NCBI GenBank assembly: GCA_903891085.1
Contig: CAITDJ010000138.1
Span: 41,762 to 105,761, forward strand
DNA length: 64,000 nucleotides
Reading direction: 5' to 3'
Origin: an uncultured Bacteroidota bacterium
Lineage (GTDB): Bacteria; Bacteroidota; Bacteroidia; Bacteroidales; F082
Part shown: positions 1 through 8,510 of the stretch, piece after piece
Layout of the letters: each line of letters starts with the position of its first letter
How positions within the stretch are numbered: position 1 is the first letter of the stretch
Made by a program: the position numbers and the translations under genes
The notes under the pieces: model-generated
Databases searched by the model: none
Seen by the model: the letters and a program-made list of their open reading frames with translations, nothing else
What the model was told of the DNA's origin: nothing

Positions 1-1301
1 CTCTGCCTGTGGTTGCTTTGGTTCCAATCGTTTTGCATCCATTATTAAAAATAAGCACCATCGAAGAAACGACAAAGGCATACAGCAATCCGGTTATTTT
101 TTTGTTTATGGGTGGGTTTTTAATTGGCCTCGCCATCGAAAAATGGAACCTTCATAAGCGAATCGCGCTGCAAATCGTCAGGCGAACCGGCACTAGTGGA
201 AACCATATTATACTGGGTTTTATAATTGCTACCGGTTTTCTGAGCATGTGGCTGAGCAATACGGCCACCACGATGATGATGTTTCCCATCGCGCTGAGTG
301 TGATCGCAGTAATGAAAAACCATGAACAGCCCGGCACAAATATGTTTAATTTCTCGCTGGTTTTGATGTTGGTGATTGCCTATGCAAGCAATATCGGTGG
401 TATGGCCACAATCATTGGAACACCACCCAATGTGGCGTTTGTTAGTTATATTGAAAAGAAATACAACTATACGGTGCAGTTTATCGATTGGATGATCGTG
501 TGTGTGCCGCTCGTCATTGTATTATTGGGGGCGCTCTATGTTGTAATTGTGAAATGGCTGTTCCCGAGCCGGATTAAAAACAGCCCGGAAGCAAATTCAT
601 TTATTCATAATGAAATTCATTCCCTGGGTAAGTTATCAGTAGCAGAAAAACGTGTATTGGTTATTTTCTGTGCGACTGCCCTGCTTTGGATAACCAAGGA
701 TTTATTGAATCAGCTCTATCTTTTCAGGTTAGACGACAATATGATTGCAATATTGGGTGCATTGGCCCTGTTTGCAACGCCAAGCGGAAATCGTAATGGT
801 GAAAAATCGAAAATGGTGCTTGAATGGCAGGATACTTCAAAAATGGCCTGGGGAATCTTATTGCTGTTTGGTGGCGGACTGGCCATGGCAAGCTCCCTCG
901 AAAAAGCTGGTGTGATGAGTCTGATAGGTAACTGGCTGGCTGGTTTCAGTGGCAATTCCGCATTTGTTTTGGTGTTGATGACTGTTGTCATTTCAATATT
1001 CTTAAGTGAACTGACAAGCAATGTGGCACAGGTCATCGTGATGGCACCGGTATTGGCAGCCCTGGCTGATGCCTTGCATCTCGATCCGCTGATGCTCGGT
1101 ATTCCTATGACCCTGGCAGCAAGTGCCGCCAGCATGATGCCTATGGGCACTCCACCCAACGCCATTGTTTTCAGCAGTGGCTACATCCGGTTGAAAGACA
1201 TGATGAAGGCTGGATTTGTGATGAATCTAGTAAGCATTATTATTATAACTTTATTCTCATGGTATGTGTTGCCTTTGGTCATGCAGGTAGTGGCAAAGTG
1301 A
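1..1301 (+). CDS. DASS-family (SLC13) sodium:dicarboxylate/anion symporter, 5' end missing
   Basis: Inner-membrane carrier of the divalent anion:Na+ symporter family, which moves dicarboxylates, sulfate or phosphate with sodium. The reading frame is open to the left edge: the first in-frame start, GTG at 9, falls inside a typical family segment, so the true start lies upstream. About 430 residues are visible with many hydrophobic segments. Two hallmark repeats can be seen: a SNTATT-type motif followed by an IGTPPN loop in the first half, and an SNVAQV segment followed by MGTPPNAIVF near the C-terminus. These form the paired substrate and sodium sites of DASS carriers. The substrate cannot be named from sequence alone. 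It converges on the lipoprotein gene on the other strand. Confidence 0.9.
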   Translation, partial: LPVVALVPIVLHPLLKISTIEETTKAYSNPVIFLFMGGFLIGLAIEKWNLHKRIALQIVRRTGTSGNHIILGFIIATGFLSMWLSNTATTMMMFPIALSVIAVMKNHEQPGTNMFNFSLVLMLVIAYASNIGGMATIIGTPPNVAFVSYIEKKYNYTVQFIDWMIVCVPLVIVLLGALYVVIVKWLFPSRIKNSPEANSFIHNEIHSLGKLSVAEKRVLVIFCATALLWITKDLLNQLYLFRLDDNMIAILGALALFATPSGNRNGEKSKMVLEWQDTSKMAWGILLLFGGGLAMASSLEKAGVMSLIGNWLAGFSGNSAFVLVLMTVVISIFLSELTSNVAQVIVMAPVLAALADALHLDPLMLGIPMTLAASAASMMPMGTPPNAIVFSSGYIRLKDMMKAGFVMNLVSIIIITLFSWYVLPLVMQVVAK

Positions 1302-1320
1302 ATAGTGAATATTCACTATT
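1301..1320. terminator. Perfect 20-bp palindrome joining two convergent stop codons
   Basis: AATAGTGAAT is followed directly by its exact reverse complement. The palindrome begins in the last base of the transporter TGA and ends in the first base of the lipoprotein's stop codon on the other strand. It could act as a bidirectional terminator, but it is AT-rich and lacks a clear T-tract. Confidence 0.4.
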
Positions 1321-3827
1321 TAGGGTACCTGATAAATATTCGCCTCATTACGATATCCTGAAAGGTCAAGATACCAATCGGAAAATTGTGAGCCTGAAGA
1401 TTCGGCCCAGGTCGCAAATTTCAGATGCGCTCCTGTAATCTGAGCACTCTCGACGGTGTAATCATAGCTCGAAGCAATTTTGATCGCCCAGGGCAGATTT
1501 TCAAGAGTTTTGTAGTATTTTCCTGAAGCAGGGTCAGAATCATCCTGACTCGAACCAAAATAGGTAATATCGACAAGGCTGGTAGGCTCATAATCAGGTA
1601 AGTGAATTTCTTTTCCGCGCTCTTTATTTACTATCAGAAACGGATTGAAGCTATTCAGTCCGATATCATTAATACTATAAACACCAGGCGTAAATCCCAT
1701 ATTGATTTGAATGGTATCCGGATCCACATAGGGCGCATCAGGAATGACATTCACACCAAAACCTGAGACAGGAGGCATGATTGCATTTGCGTTATCAAAC
1801 ACGATGATGGTGATTTTATCCTGATTGGCTTCGGTTCCGTTTTCATTCAGTGTGATATAGTTTTCATTCAACACCGTACCCTCTACCTCAATTTCGCTTG
1901 ATTCAATGCTTGTTCCGGGCAACTGAAAGCCAAAACCATTGGCAAATCCAGCTCCGATAGCACGTATAGCAAAAGTACTCAACACCTCTGTCACTTTATT
2001 TCCAGCATTGGTAACGATGGTAAACTGATAATCGACAACCAGATCGTTAAAATCGTAATCTCCTTTGCCAGGCCATAAATCTTCAAATGCCAGACTCCCG
2101 AATCCTCCAGCAGGATAATAATTATTGAAGGCCCTTGCCGGATCATTCGGATATGTATCTTCTTCGTCCTGAACACCATCCCCATCCTGATCAGCAACTT
2201 CACCTATATCACTATAATTTGCCTGTATTTCGGTCTGGGTCAGGGCAGTGCCAAAGAACTTTACTTCATCGACAGATCCTTTGAAGTATTTCTGGGCATT
2301 ATTATCCGATCCAATAGATCCATCACGATTGTTGATTTTGAGTGGCCCGGTAACAGCCTGGCTGTTTCGTAATTGTCCGTTGACATACATTTTCAGTGTA
2401 GTGCCATCGTAGGTCATCGCCAGATGGTACCACTCGTTCATGACTGGCAGTCCCCCACCCCAGTGAATAGTATGACTTATGTTGTCGCTCGTCCTGACGT
2501 GCACATTCCATCCATCCCATTTTCCCTGTCCGATGCCATGACCGTCCCAATCCCCCTTCTGGAAGATTTTTGATGTTTTATTTTCCTGTGTTTTAGCCCA
2601 AGCCATCATGGTAATGGTGTTTGTCGGATTCAGGTTGGTTGCGTTCAATATTTTAACATTCCCTATGGTTCCGTCAAAATTCAGACAACTCCCCGAAACA
2701 CCTGTACCCCAGTTTGCGCTGCTGATTGTTCCGTTATTATTTCCCTGTCCATCATCTGCTATTGTACCGCTGTTTTCGTTCAGGTTCCACGACGAAATGA
2801 GGTTTTCCGATCCATTACCTGCATTGGGTGTGGTTGAAAATATCTGGACTATTTCCTCTTCGGTGAGGGCGACGTTATACATAAAAACCTCATCCAGAAT
2901 TCCATTAAAGTGATTGATGGTGTTCTGGTTTCCAAGATATACATCACCGGTAGCAGAATGAAGTAATCCTGTATTTGCCTCAGTTGCCATCAACGTACCA
3001 TCGAGGTATAATTTCATGCTTGCACCATCGTAAGTAGCAACGCCATGGTGCCAGTCTGTGTCAAGAATTCTGTCTCTGTAAGTCATCACCACGTCGTGAT
3101 ACAATGGAGTGTAGAGCGCGAAAGTGAGCCTACCCTGTGCATCCAGCCTGATAATATATTTCACGTTCTGAAAAATAAGGGCTCCACTTGTACCAACTTC
3201 AGGCATTTTAAACCAAAATGAAAAACTTATTTTGTCGCCAACCGGATTGAAACCAGTATTGTTGGGAATCTGCACATGTCCTCCAAGTCCGTCAAAATCA
3301 AGCGCGCTGCCACTGATCCCCGGAACCCAGGCATATCCGGTGATGGTGCCATTGTGAGCGCCAAGCACATCGTGGGCGATATCTCCGCTATTTTCGTCAA
3401 ATTTCCATGCTGCTGAAGGAACAGGCGCCAACACCGATTGATCTGTAATGCCTTTTAAACCTGATTTTATACCATCTGTTAATGACACGATTACTTCATT
3501 GCCGGTGATGGTGACCAGTTCACCGTTGACCAATACCTTCTCAACAAAAGTTGGCAGGTTGATTGAAACTGTATATGCTTCCGGCAGCATGCTATAAAAA
3601 CCTCTGTGGTATTGAATTTTTCCATCATCTGAAGTAATATTGATCACCACTGAATTATCGGAAGTTATCTGAAAATCAACCTCACGGCTGGTTTCCCAGT
3701 TGAACCCGGACGAGATAACAAGCTCTTCCATATTCACTGGAATAGTTGGTTCAGCTGGCGGTTTTTTACACCCTGTCATTAACATGAGTGAAACTACTAC
3801 AATAAAGAAAAGTCCAAAGGTTTTCAT
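1320..3827 (-). CDS. Surface lipoprotein with two LamG domains and a C-terminal LruC domain
   Basis: An 835-residue exported lipoprotein, probably displayed on the cell surface. The N-terminus is a lipoprotein signal with a lipobox ending in Cys20 (MTGC). Two concanavalin-like LamG_3 domains follow at roughly residues 138-325 and 345-540; both have the SGSALDFDG / SGSCLNFDG entry strand and the W.H....YDG core. A calcium-binding-type DQDGDGVQDEED stretch near 545 introduces an LruC/DUF4842 domain with the characteristic FEDLWPGKGDYDFNDLVVDY motif. LamG domains usually bind glycans or proteins; the LruC domain is known from surface lipoproteins of Bacteroidota and Leptospira but has no established activity. 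A good promoter lies just upstream. The gene stands alone, so its ligand is unknown. Confidence 0.85.
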   Translation of the reverse strand: MKTFGLFFIVVVSLMLMTGCKKPPAEPTIPVNMEELVISSGFNWETSREVDFQITSDNSVVINITSDDGKIQYHRGFYSMLPEAYTVSINLPTFVEKVLVNGELVTITGNEVIVSLTDGIKSGLKGITDQSVLAPVPSAAWKFDENSGDIAHDVLGAHNGTITGYAWVPGISGSALDFDGLGGHVQIPNNTGFNPVGDKISFSFWFKMPEVGTSGALIFQNVKYIIRLDAQGRLTFALYTPLYHDVVMTYRDRILDTDWHHGVATYDGASMKLYLDGTLMATEANTGLLHSATGDVYLGNQNTINHFNGILDEVFMYNVALTEEEIVQIFSTTPNAGNGSENLISSWNLNENSGTIADDGQGNNNGTISSANWGTGVSGSCLNFDGTIGNVKILNATNLNPTNTITMMAWAKTQENKTSKIFQKGDWDGHGIGQGKWDGWNVHVRTSDNISHTIHWGGGLPVMNEWYHLAMTYDGTTLKMYVNGQLRNSQAVTGPLKINNRDGSIGSDNNAQKYFKGSVDEVKFFGTALTQTEIQANYSDIGEVADQDGDGVQDEEDTYPNDPARAFNNYYPAGGFGSLAFEDLWPGKGDYDFNDLVVDYQFTIVTNAGNKVTEVLSTFAIRAIGAGFANGFGFQLPGTSIESSEIEVEGTVLNENYITLNENGTEANQDKITIIVFDNANAIMPPVSGFGVNVIPDAPYVDPDTIQINMGFTPGVYSINDIGLNSFNPFLIVNKERGKEIHLPDYEPTSLVDITYFGSSQDDSDPASGKYYKTLENLPWAIKIASSYDYTVESAQITGAHLKFATWAESSGSQFSDWYLDLSGYRNEANIYQVP

Positions 3828-3843
3828 AATTCAGCAATTTATT

Positions 3844-3874
3844 CAAAGATAAGAAAATATGCCTGCATATACAA
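3844..3874 (-). promoter_or_regulatory. Bacteroidota-type promoter for the LamG/LruC lipoprotein
   Basis: On the minus strand a TTG at 3872-3874 is followed after 20 bases by TATCTTTG (3844-3851), matching the -33 TTG / -7 TAnnTTTG consensus. The start codon is about 17 bases further on, giving a very short leader. Confidence 0.55.
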
Positions 3875-4578
3875 CATGAGTTATGCGTGTAAAAGCATGC
3901 AAAACTAATCGGGCAATTTCTATGCCATACCGAAGTTGTATGCACATTTCATCATTGGACTATTCAAAAATCATTTTTCATACACCGATAATCTACTGAA
4001 AAACACCCATTGAAAATCGGTTGTCTTCACTAATTGGACAACAAAAAAAACTGCGGCTGAATTACCAAATCAGTTGAAGCCATTGCTATTATTACATTTC
4101 AAGATAACCATCCTATAAATCTGACTTTTCGGTTATTCATTTCAACGCTTGTTCATCGCGAAGAACCCAGTTTAGGATTGCAGTTATTTATGGAAATATG
4201 ATTTCATTACGTAAAATTTATAATGAATTTTACTGTCTGATGTTAAAATTTATTCACCAATAAAACAGAATATTTTCTCACAATCAGAGAAATTATCCCG
4301 TTTTTAGACAATGAAAACAATATGATAATTACTACAACAGAACTTGGAACAAATTAAACGCTTTCATTTACTGAATTAATGGAAAATAATTGGCTTATAG
4401 TAAAAAGATAGTTATATTTGTATGTGTGCTCAAAAAAATTCACGATAACCTGAATAAGAATAACATAATACAATAATAATCAGATATTTAATATCATATT
4501 AAAGGATTGAAAACACGAATCGTTTTCATTCAAAAACTAGTTATAAAGTGCAGTGGTCAACACAATAATTTATGACCT
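3875..4578. other. AT-rich intergenic region upstream of the kinase array
   Basis: About 700 bases with no convincing ORF or RNA gene on either strand. It separates the divergent lipoprotein and first kinase genes. The only signal seen is the promoter candidate at 4390-4420. Confidence 0.6.
4390..4420 (+). promoter_or_regulatory. Candidate promoter for the first kinase gene
   Basis: TTG at 4390-4392 and TATATTTG at 4413-4420 are separated by 20 bases, matching the Bacteroidota housekeeping consensus. This would give a leader of about 150 bases before the ATG at 4579. Confidence 0.5.
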
Positions 4579-7500
4579 ATGAAAAAAGATAAACTTACCT
4601 ATGAGGAATTAGAAAAAAAAGTTTTTGAGCTTGAGCAGCTAATCATAAAGAAACCAAACAATACCATCAAATCACAGCAGGCAACAACCGACTATTTCAC
4701 ACAGGCTGAAAGTGAAGAAAATTTAAAAAAGGAAGACAAGAAAGAAAAAGCCCTGATCAGTTACAATGCAAAAGTATATCGCGATCTAATTAATAATCTT
4801 GAAGCAGGTGTGGTTGTGCATGCCCCGGATACTTCTATCATTAGCAACAACATAAAGGCATCCGAATTGCTCGGATTAAATGAAGACCAGATGAAAGGGA
4901 AAATGGCTTTCGATCCGCAATGGCACTTTGTGTTTGAAGACAAAACACCTGTTCCCATTGATGATTATCCTGTAAATAGAATCATAAGAAGCAGGAAACC
5001 AATTAAAAATCTGTTTCTAGGGGTTAACCGACCTGTGACCAACGACCTCGTTTGGCTTAATGTAAGCGGCTTTCCAATGCTAAATGAACATGGCGAAATA
5101 GCTGAAATTGTTATCAGTTTTATCGATAACACGAAACGGAAACTGTATGAAGAGGCCATGAAAGAAAGCGAGGAAAAATATCGTCTGCTTATCGAAAATT
5201 CAGGAATCGGTGTTGCCGTTTTTAGCATCGAGGGTAGAATTCAGATGCTCAACGTAAAAGCCGTGGAAAATTTGGGTGGAAAAATTGAGAATTATATTGG
5301 CAAAACATTGCATGAAGTATTTGGTGAGCAAGCTGGTTCAGCTTATATGAAACGTATTGTTGATGCTTCCCTTTCTGAAAAAAGTGTGGAGTATGAAGAT
5401 TTTGTTCAATTAGACTCAGGTAGTTATTGGCTACTTTCCAATCACACAGGGATTAAAGATTCGGATGGAAAGATAATCGGGGTACAGGTGTTGTCGCATA
5501 ATATTTCCGAGCGGAAAATGACTGAAGAAAAAATCAGAAATGCAGCCAAACATTACCAGACCCTAATCGAAAAAGCAACCGATGGAATTGCCCTGTTAAA
5601 TGCAGCATGGCGGTTTACTTTTGTTAGTCCCACAGCAAGAAAAATATTTGGATATGGCGAATCAGACGACATTTCAGTGGATCCGGCAGATTATACACAT
5701 CCCGACGACTTGCCGTACGTTCAGTCCGAACTGTTCAAAATTTTCGAAGACCCATCTTATAGTCCAACAATACAGTATCGATTTATCAGCAAATCAGGTA
5801 ATTGGAAATGGATTGAAAGCACATTCAGCAATTTGCTTACCGACCCTAATGTAGAATCAATCGTTATTAATTTCCGCGATATAACAGACCGCAAACAGGC
5901 AGAGGGGCGAATCACAAAACTCAACGATTGTTTTCTCCGGTTTGGAAGCGATCCAGTCGAGAATATCAATCAACTTGTTGCTTTTTGCGGGGAGTTAATG
6001 CATGCCAGCACTGCACTTTATAACCGGATTGAGGATGGAATTCTCCATTCCCTCGGACAATGGAAGACTCCGGCGGATTATAAAGCCAGGGATTATGCTG
6101 AAGGTCATTTATGTAACGAAGTGATAAATTCACCCAATGATAAAATATTGATTATAAATAATTTGCAGAATACAGTTTATGCACAGACAGACCCGAACGT
6201 CAGGCATTACAAGCTAAAGACCTACATTGGGAAGGCAGTAAAATTCAACAAAGTAAACATCGGATCACTCTGTGTTGTATATCAGCATGATTACGCCCCC
6301 GACAACAATGAATTACATCTGATGGAGATTGTCGCATCAGCTATTGGTGTGGAAGATGAACGCAGGCAAGCAAATAAGGCACTCAGGGAAAGTGAAGAAA
6401 ATCACCGTCATCTGATCGAAAACAGCCATGATATTATATACATTTTAAACTCAATAGGGATACTGACTTATGCCTCACCGGCCTGGACCGTTCTGCTCGG
6501 ACACACCACCGAATCTGTAATCGGGAAATCATTCCATGAATTTGTCCATCTCGACGATATTGCTAAATGCATGGAGTGGCTTGGGAAAATTATCGAAACC
6601 GGACAACGGCAAGAGGGCATCTCCTACCGTGTTCAACACATCGATGGAAGTTGGGTTTGGCATTCCTCAAGTGGGGTTCCATTAAAAGACAGCACCGGCA
6701 TGGTGATCGGTTTTGAAGGCACGGCCAGAGATATTACGAAACTTGTTACAGCAGAGGAAAAATTACGTGAAAGCGAATACCGATATCGCATTATTATTGA
6801 AACAGCCAACGAAGGAATTTTAGTCGCTCAGGGATCAAATCTGCGATTTATAAATCCCGCAATGACAAATTATACAGGATATACCCAGGAAGAACTCATG
6901 GAAATACCATTTTTAGATCTGGTGCATCCTGACGACAAATCGCTTGTCAAAAACAATTACATAAAACGCCTGAACGGAGAAACCTTTGAACCAAGATATC
7001 ATTTCAGGGTATTAAGCAAATCACATGAAACGAAGTGGGTTGAAATGAGTGGTGCCAAAATTGAATGGGAAGGAAAACCAGCCACCCTAAACTTCCTGTG
7101 TGATATTAGTGAGCGCTTATTAGCAGAGCAGGAAATCAAACGAAACAATGAAGAATTACAAGCGCTTAATCTTGAAAAAGATAAATTTTTCTCTATTATT
7201 GCCCATGATCTGCGTAGCCCGTTCAATGTTTTTCTGGGTTTCACACAAATGTTGGTTGACGACCTGCCAACCATGCGGCTCCCCGAACTGCAAAAGATCG
7301 CACTCATGATGCGCAATTCAGCAGGCAATCTGTTTAACCTGCTCGAAAACCTGCTGGAATGGTCACGTATTCAGAGAGGCCTGATTAATTTTGACCCAAA
7401 ATCACTTGTATTGTTACCCAAGATTGAGGAATTTATCACCCCTGTAGCTGAATTGGCAAAGAAAAAAGAGATCCAGATAAGCGTGCAAATCCCAGCTGAC

Positions 7501-7875
7501 ATCATCGTTTTTGCTGACGAAAACATGCTGGCATCCATCATCAGGAATATCGCAAGCAATGCGGTAAAATTCACTCCTAGTGGCGGAAAAATATCGTTGA
7601 AAGCAACAAAAAAAATCGCCAATACTATTGAAATTTCAGTAAAAGATTCCGGCATCGGGATGAGTAATGAAATGATAGAGAATCTCTTCCAACTCAATAG
7701 TCATACGAACCGAAAAGGCACCGATGGTGAACCCAGTTCGGGTCTCGGGCTTTTTATCTGCAAGGATTTTTTAGAAAGACAAGGCGGCCGTATTTGGGCA
7801 GAACCAAATCCTGAGGTTGTTGATGGTGAAAAAGGAAGTACTTTTAAATTTACTTTACCAGTAAGCAAAATATAA
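4579..7875 (+). CDS. Soluble multi-PAS/GAF sensor histidine kinase (HK1), no receiver
   Basis: A 1098-residue cytoplasmic sensor kinase with no membrane segment. Order of parts: N-terminal coiled coil (1-60), PAS (about 65-190), PAS (200-315), PAS (325-440), GAF (about 455-595), PAS (603-725), PAS (728-850), then HisKA with the phospho-acceptor in AHDLRSPF (His876). The HATPase domain has an N-box near 987, a DSGIGM G1 box near 1022 and a GLGLF G2 box near 1054. All catalytic boxes look intact, so it should autophosphorylate and pass phosphate to a separate receiver. The kinase core is very close to that of HK3 (10987-14109), indicating duplication. Ligands are unknown. First gene of the six-kinase array. 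Confidence 0.93.
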   Translation: MKKDKLTYEELEKKVFELEQLIIKKPNNTIKSQQATTDYFTQAESEENLKKEDKKEKALISYNAKVYRDLINNLEAGVVVHAPDTSIISNNIKASELLGLNEDQMKGKMAFDPQWHFVFEDKTPVPIDDYPVNRIIRSRKPIKNLFLGVNRPVTNDLVWLNVSGFPMLNEHGEIAEIVISFIDNTKRKLYEEAMKESEEKYRLLIENSGIGVAVFSIEGRIQMLNVKAVENLGGKIENYIGKTLHEVFGEQAGSAYMKRIVDASLSEKSVEYEDFVQLDSGSYWLLSNHTGIKDSDGKIIGVQVLSHNISERKMTEEKIRNAAKHYQTLIEKATDGIALLNAAWRFTFVSPTARKIFGYGESDDISVDPADYTHPDDLPYVQSELFKIFEDPSYSPTIQYRFISKSGNWKWIESTFSNLLTDPNVESIVINFRDITDRKQAEGRITKLNDCFLRFGSDPVENINQLVAFCGELMHASTALYNRIEDGILHSLGQWKTPADYKARDYAEGHLCNEVINSPNDKILIINNLQNTVYAQTDPNVRHYKLKTYIGKAVKFNKVNIGSLCVVYQHDYAPDNNELHLMEIVASAIGVEDERRQANKALRESEENHRHLIENSHDIIYILNSIGILTYASPAWTVLLGHTTESVIGKSFHEFVHLDDIAKCMEWLGKIIETGQRQEGISYRVQHIDGSWVWHSSSGVPLKDSTGMVIGFEGTARDITKLVTAEEKLRESEYRYRIIIETANEGILVAQGSNLRFINPAMTNYTGYTQEELMEIPFLDLVHPDDKSLVKNNYIKRLNGETFEPRYHFRVLSKSHETKWVEMSGAKIEWEGKPATLNFLCDISERLLAEQEIKRNNEELQALNLEKDKFFSIIAHDLRSPFNVFLGFTQMLVDDLPTMRLPELQKIALMMRNSAGNLFNLLENLLEWSRIQRGLINFDPKSLVLLPKIEEFITPVAELAKKKEIQISVQIPADIIVFADENMLASIIRNIASNAVKFTPSGGKISLKATKKIANTIEISVKDSGIGMSNEMIENLFQLNSHTNRKGTDGEPSSGLGLFICKDFLERQGGRIWAEPNPEVVDGEKGSTFKFTLPVSKI

Positions 7876-8056
7876 AACGCGTTCTATTTCAATTGATTGT
7901 ATTTTTCAAGCAGAAACTATTAATAATTAAACACTGTTGAGGTATAATTTCTCCATAATGAATTGAAAACACAAAAAAATGAAACGGAGTAAAAAGAGTT
8001 GTACATCTTATTGATAATCAATTATCTTCCGGGGATGAAGTAATTACTACCATCCT
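7876..8056. other. Intergenic spacer before kinase remnant
   Basis: AT-rich sequence with stops in all frames. No promoter or terminator is convincing. It may be further decayed sequence of the remnant gene that follows. Confidence 0.5.
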
Positions 8057-8440
8057 AAAAAACTCGAAATTATTTTTAACAAGCTGAATAATAATGCAAT
8101 TAAATATACCCAACATGTTTCCATCATCATTGGGTGTAAATCAAAGAAAAACAGATCAGATTCCTTTAATTCAGGTATTGCTCCATCTGCTATTGATCTC
8201 GAATTCATGGTTAATGATACTGGTATATAGATTCAGAAAAACAGGCAAAAAGGTATTTTCGATCGATTTGTTCAGGTCGAAATATCCAATAAACTTGCTC
8301 TGCAGGGGGCGGGATTGGGTTTGTCTTTCGCCAAAGCCTATGTTGAAAAACTTGGGGGTAAAATTTGGGTTGAAAGTAATCCTGCCGGAAATTCAAAAAA
8401 AACAGGCTCAACTTTCTATTTCACCAATGCTAATCAGTAA
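8057..8440 (+). pseudogene. Remnant of a histidine kinase (HATPase domain only)
   Basis: Reading the frame that ends at TAA 8438-8440 gives a recognisable HATPase_c fragment: KLEIIFNKLNNNAIKYT (N-box), then VNDTGI (G1 box) directly followed by an in-frame TAG at 8228-8230, then IFDRFVQVEI, QGAGLGLSFAKAYVEKLGG (G2 box), IWVESNP and FYF. It aligns along its length with the ATPase domain of HK2 just downstream, which has KAYVEMLGG and IWIESNP at the same places. The sensor half, HisKA domain and start are gone. A longer ORF in another frame (8094-8483) is only a shadow of this remnant. It marks a lost seventh kinase in the array. Confidence 0.85.
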
Positions 8441-8510
8441 AAAACTAAAATTTGGGTTTATCACTTCATTCATATTCATTTAACATATATATTTAAAGAA
8501 ATTTTCACAT

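Noticed and set aside
716..1165. 149-residue minus-strand ORF inside the transporter
   Set aside because: It lies antisense to well-conserved transporter motifs and has no recognisable features of its own.
8094..8483. 129-residue ORF as a gene
   Set aside because: It is read in a different frame from the clear HATPase remnant in the same DNA and shows no protein-like pattern.
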